Translations under genes and position numbers: made by a program
NCBI GenBank assembly: GCA_002869015.1
Contig: PKTT01000065.1
Span: forward strand, 17,272 to 81,271
DNA length: 64,000 nt
Direction: 5' to 3'
Origin: Deltaproteobacteria bacterium
GTDB lineage: Bacteria; Desulfobacterota; Deferrisomatia; Deferrisomatales; BM512
Shown: positions 61,800 through 64,000 of the stretch, in pieces
Numbering within the stretch: position 1 is the stretch's first letter
How the letters are laid out: each line of letters opens with the position of its first letter
Notes under the pieces: model-generated
The model's input: only the letters and a program-made list of their open reading frames with translations
The model's database searches: none
What the model was told of the DNA's origin: nothing

Positions 61800-62024
61800 T
61801 AGCGGTCACAATTTGTAGTGGTTATCTAAAGAGCGAAATCATCTTAAAACAATTTGGCTTGATTAATACACACCAAAAGGAAATTCAAGATTATCACCAT
61901 TAGCTGTTGATATGAATCTTACCAATAAGTGTCTTTTCTTGACTGAAACTGTAGAAATGGTATCGTATTGCCGATAAAATATAGCATACTTGAAGTATCC
62001 TGAGAGGAGTGTGGGGAGCATATA

Positions 62025-62840
62025 ATGCTGCGAATTGCAATACCGGTCGCGCTCTCTTTGTTTTGTTTGACCGGTTGCGCTACCTCGCCTCAGGAGGTCA
62101 AGGTTGACCATTCGGCGCAGAGAGTTGATGCGTTGGAGAGAGCCTTGGCAAGAACCGAGCTCAGATTGGATGAGCTCTCTAAGGAGATAATCCTCCTTAG
62201 GGGAAAGGCCGATTCAATAGAGCGAAGGGTTTCAGAGGTAGCAATGTTGGCCGCCAGGGATCCTGAGCCAATTGCCGCGCCCATTGAAGTCGTGGAGGAG
62301 GAGGCACCTCTCCGCGAGGAAAAATTGGCAGTGAAACCCGGCCCCGTCCCAGCCGATAAAGGTGAGGGAGAGGAGTTGCAGGTGGTTTCTCCTGATCCTA
62401 TTGATGTGGAGATGCCAGAGCTTAAGCAGGTGGTTTTAACTCCCCATGGAGAAGTTGAAGGGGAGCCATCACCCGGGAAGGGGCTCTTTTCTCTGGCATA
62501 TTCTGAGTATAAAGAGGGGCGGTACGCCAGAGCGATCCTCGATTTTGAGGAGTTCGTGATGAGCTACCCGAACCACGCTGATGCTGACGATGCCAGCTTT
62601 TTCATCGGGGAGAGTTATTTCTCCCAAGGAGAATTCAGGCAGGCGTCGATAGAGTTCCAGAAGCTTTTGGAGCGGTACCCGGAGATGGGACGGGCTCCAT
62701 TCGCTTCATTAAAGGTCGCGCTTTGTTTTAAAGAGCTCGGCGACAACGAAAATTATATGGCGCAGCTGAGGAGGGTGGTTGAACGCTACCCGGATACTGA
62801 AGCGTCGAATAGTGCCGAGCGTATGCTCCAGTCCCCTTAG
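62025..62840 (+). CDS. CpoB/YbgF-like TPR lipoprotein
   Basis: Lipobox LTGCATS, coiled coil, then C-terminal TPR AYSEYKEGRYARAILDFEEFVMSYPNHADADDASFFIGESYFSQGEF. Confidence 0.85.
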   Translation: MLRIAIPVALSLFCLTGCATSPQEVKVDHSAQRVDALERALARTELRLDELSKEIILLRGKADSIERRVSEVAMLAARDPEPIAAPIEVVEEEAPLREEKLAVKPGPVPADKGEGEELQVVSPDPIDVEMPELKQVVLTPHGEVEGEPSPGKGLFSLAYSEYKEGRYARAILDFEEFVMSYPNHADADDASFFIGESYFSQGEFRQASIEFQKLLERYPEMGRAPFASLKVALCFKELGDNENYMAQLRRVVERYPDTEASNSAERMLQSP

Positions 62841-62855
62841 GGGAAGGAGGTCGTC

Positions 62856-63896
62856 GTGAAGAAATCGCTGATTATTACTTGCTGCCTAGCTACCATGGCT
62901 GTTGCGCCTTTGAGCGTCGCCGAGGTCCACGAAGTAGTCAAGGGGGATACCCTTTGGGACCTATCCGGCACCTTTTGGAATCAGCCCCTTGAGTGGCCGA
63001 AACTTTGGGCAAACAATCCTCATATACATAACCCCCACTGGATTTATCCTGGTGATTTGGTGTCAACCGAGTTGATGGCTAAGCCCTCCAGTGATGCTAT
63101 GGAGGTCCGTCTCCCCTATGCGAAGCTCTATCCAGAGGTCATGGGCGAGCCTGAGGCCGCAATGGATGACTCCGCGAATATGGATGAGGGCTCAGCTGAT
63201 AATGGCGGGATGAATGAAAATGCCATTGTCCTCCTTGGCAGAGGGGTTGAGGATTACATCAGCCCTGCTCCAGTAGACAGGCTCGGTGATGTCCGCTCTT
63301 CCGGGGATAAGATTATGACCGCCCTCAGGGAAGAGGTCTTTTTCGACTTGGGCTCCCCCGATGCAATGGCTCCCGGAGACCTGGTTACTATCTTCAATGA
63401 CGATAGGGTCGTGATGCACCCTGGTGACATCGAGACTGTCTCAGGCCGCCACGTAAAAATTCTCGCTCACGCGGAAGTTCTGGAGGTTGTCGACTCGACC
63501 GCACGCGCGGTGGTCTTCAGCGTAAATGATGTAGTCACACCGGGCTGCGGCGTTATGGCTTACCGCGAGCCGGTTAATATTGTAGTTCCTAAAAAGGCCA
63601 ACGAAGAGATCGAGGGCGTTGTGCTGGCCGGTGATGATAATAAACTCCTCTATGGTGCTCATGACACCATCTTCATGGATAAAGGCGCGGCGCAGGGCGT
63701 TGAAGCCGGTATGATTCTAGAGGTTCCCTTCGACCCGGACCACAGAGCTGAGGGTATCTTGGTAGACGCCAGGAAGGCGGGCGCGACCATTGTCGTTGTG
63801 GCTACGGAGGAGGATTCATCGACGGCTTATATTCTAGACAGCCGCACCTCCGTCATCGCCGGGAATCGTTTCGCCGCGGCGGCCGTTTCTCCTTGA
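62856..63896 (+). CDS. Exported LysM domain protein
   Basis: Signal peptide; VHEVVKGDTLWDLSGTFWNQPLEWPKLWANNPHIHNPHWIYPGDLV LysM; GTG start with GGAAGGAGG RBS. Confidence 0.88.
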   Translation: MKKSLIITCCLATMAVAPLSVAEVHEVVKGDTLWDLSGTFWNQPLEWPKLWANNPHIHNPHWIYPGDLVSTELMAKPSSDAMEVRLPYAKLYPEVMGEPEAAMDDSANMDEGSADNGGMNENAIVLLGRGVEDYISPAPVDRLGDVRSSGDKIMTALREEVFFDLGSPDAMAPGDLVTIFNDDRVVMHPGDIETVSGRHVKILAHAEVLEVVDSTARAVVFSVNDVVTPGCGVMAYREPVNIVVPKKANEEIEGVVLAGDDNKLLYGAHDTIFMDKGAAQGVEAGMILEVPFDPDHRAEGILVDARKAGATIVVVATEEDSSTAYILDSRTSVIAGNRFAAAAVSP

Positions 63897-63921
63897 CAGA
63901 TTAGAAACCCTCTCTTATAGT
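63893..63921 (+). promoter_or_regulatory. Near-consensus sigma70 promoter
   Basis: TTGACA, 17-nt spacer, TATAGT; the -35 overlaps the end of the LysM gene. Confidence 0.65.
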
Positions 63922-64000
63922 CTGCGTTTTCCGCGGATTCGGGGGGCCGCTCGGGGTGCGGGTGCGCCCAGGGGCCACGTATGTTTGATAGCCTATCTGA

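Noticed and set aside
1-64000. CRISPR arrays, rRNA, tRNA, prophage or defence islands
   Set aside because: No spaced repeats, rRNA cores, tRNA cloverleaf motifs or phage/defence gene signatures recognised by reading.

Overview
This is a gene-dense bacterial chromosomal window, probably from a deltaproteobacterium-like or related Gram-negative lineage (inferred from gene content and order). It is mostly housekeeping genes: recA-pilT-alaS, rho, coaE, dapF, dnaJ, queE, and a complete minus-strand mraZ-rsmH-ftsL-ftsI-murE-murF-mraY-murD-ftsW-murG-murC-murB-ddl-ftsQ-ftsA-ftsZ cluster (about 37.4-55.2 kb). Regulatory and envelope genes surround these. The main discovery is at 4179-5753 (minus). The ORF track begins this gene at 5435, but the reading frame continues upstream through one in-frame TGA (5627-5625) to an ATG at 5753 that has an AAGGAG ribosome-binding site and a signal peptide. 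The TGA sits in the motif HPCG-[TGA]-KSGKFGGLARR, where I recall related proteins having Cys (CGC). It is followed by a SECIS-like hairpin whose apical loop GGUCUG is at +19 to +24, the same loop sequence and register I recall for E. coli fdhF. I interpret this as a selenoprotein: an exported, degenerate 5'-nucleotidase-like domain with a CGU motif fused to a tetraheme (4x CXXCH) cytochrome domain. I do not recall it among described selenoprotein families. Secondary observations are a RAYT/Y1 transposase that has lost its apparent catalytic residues, a PA2778-like lipoprotein peptidase that appears to start at CTG, an unlisted 52-aa Cys-rich ORF, a 10-bp-periodic MraZ operator, an FtsZ with a duplicated C-terminal motif, and a consensus promoter with a GC-rich leader at the right edge. 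No CRISPR array, tRNA or rRNA was recognised.
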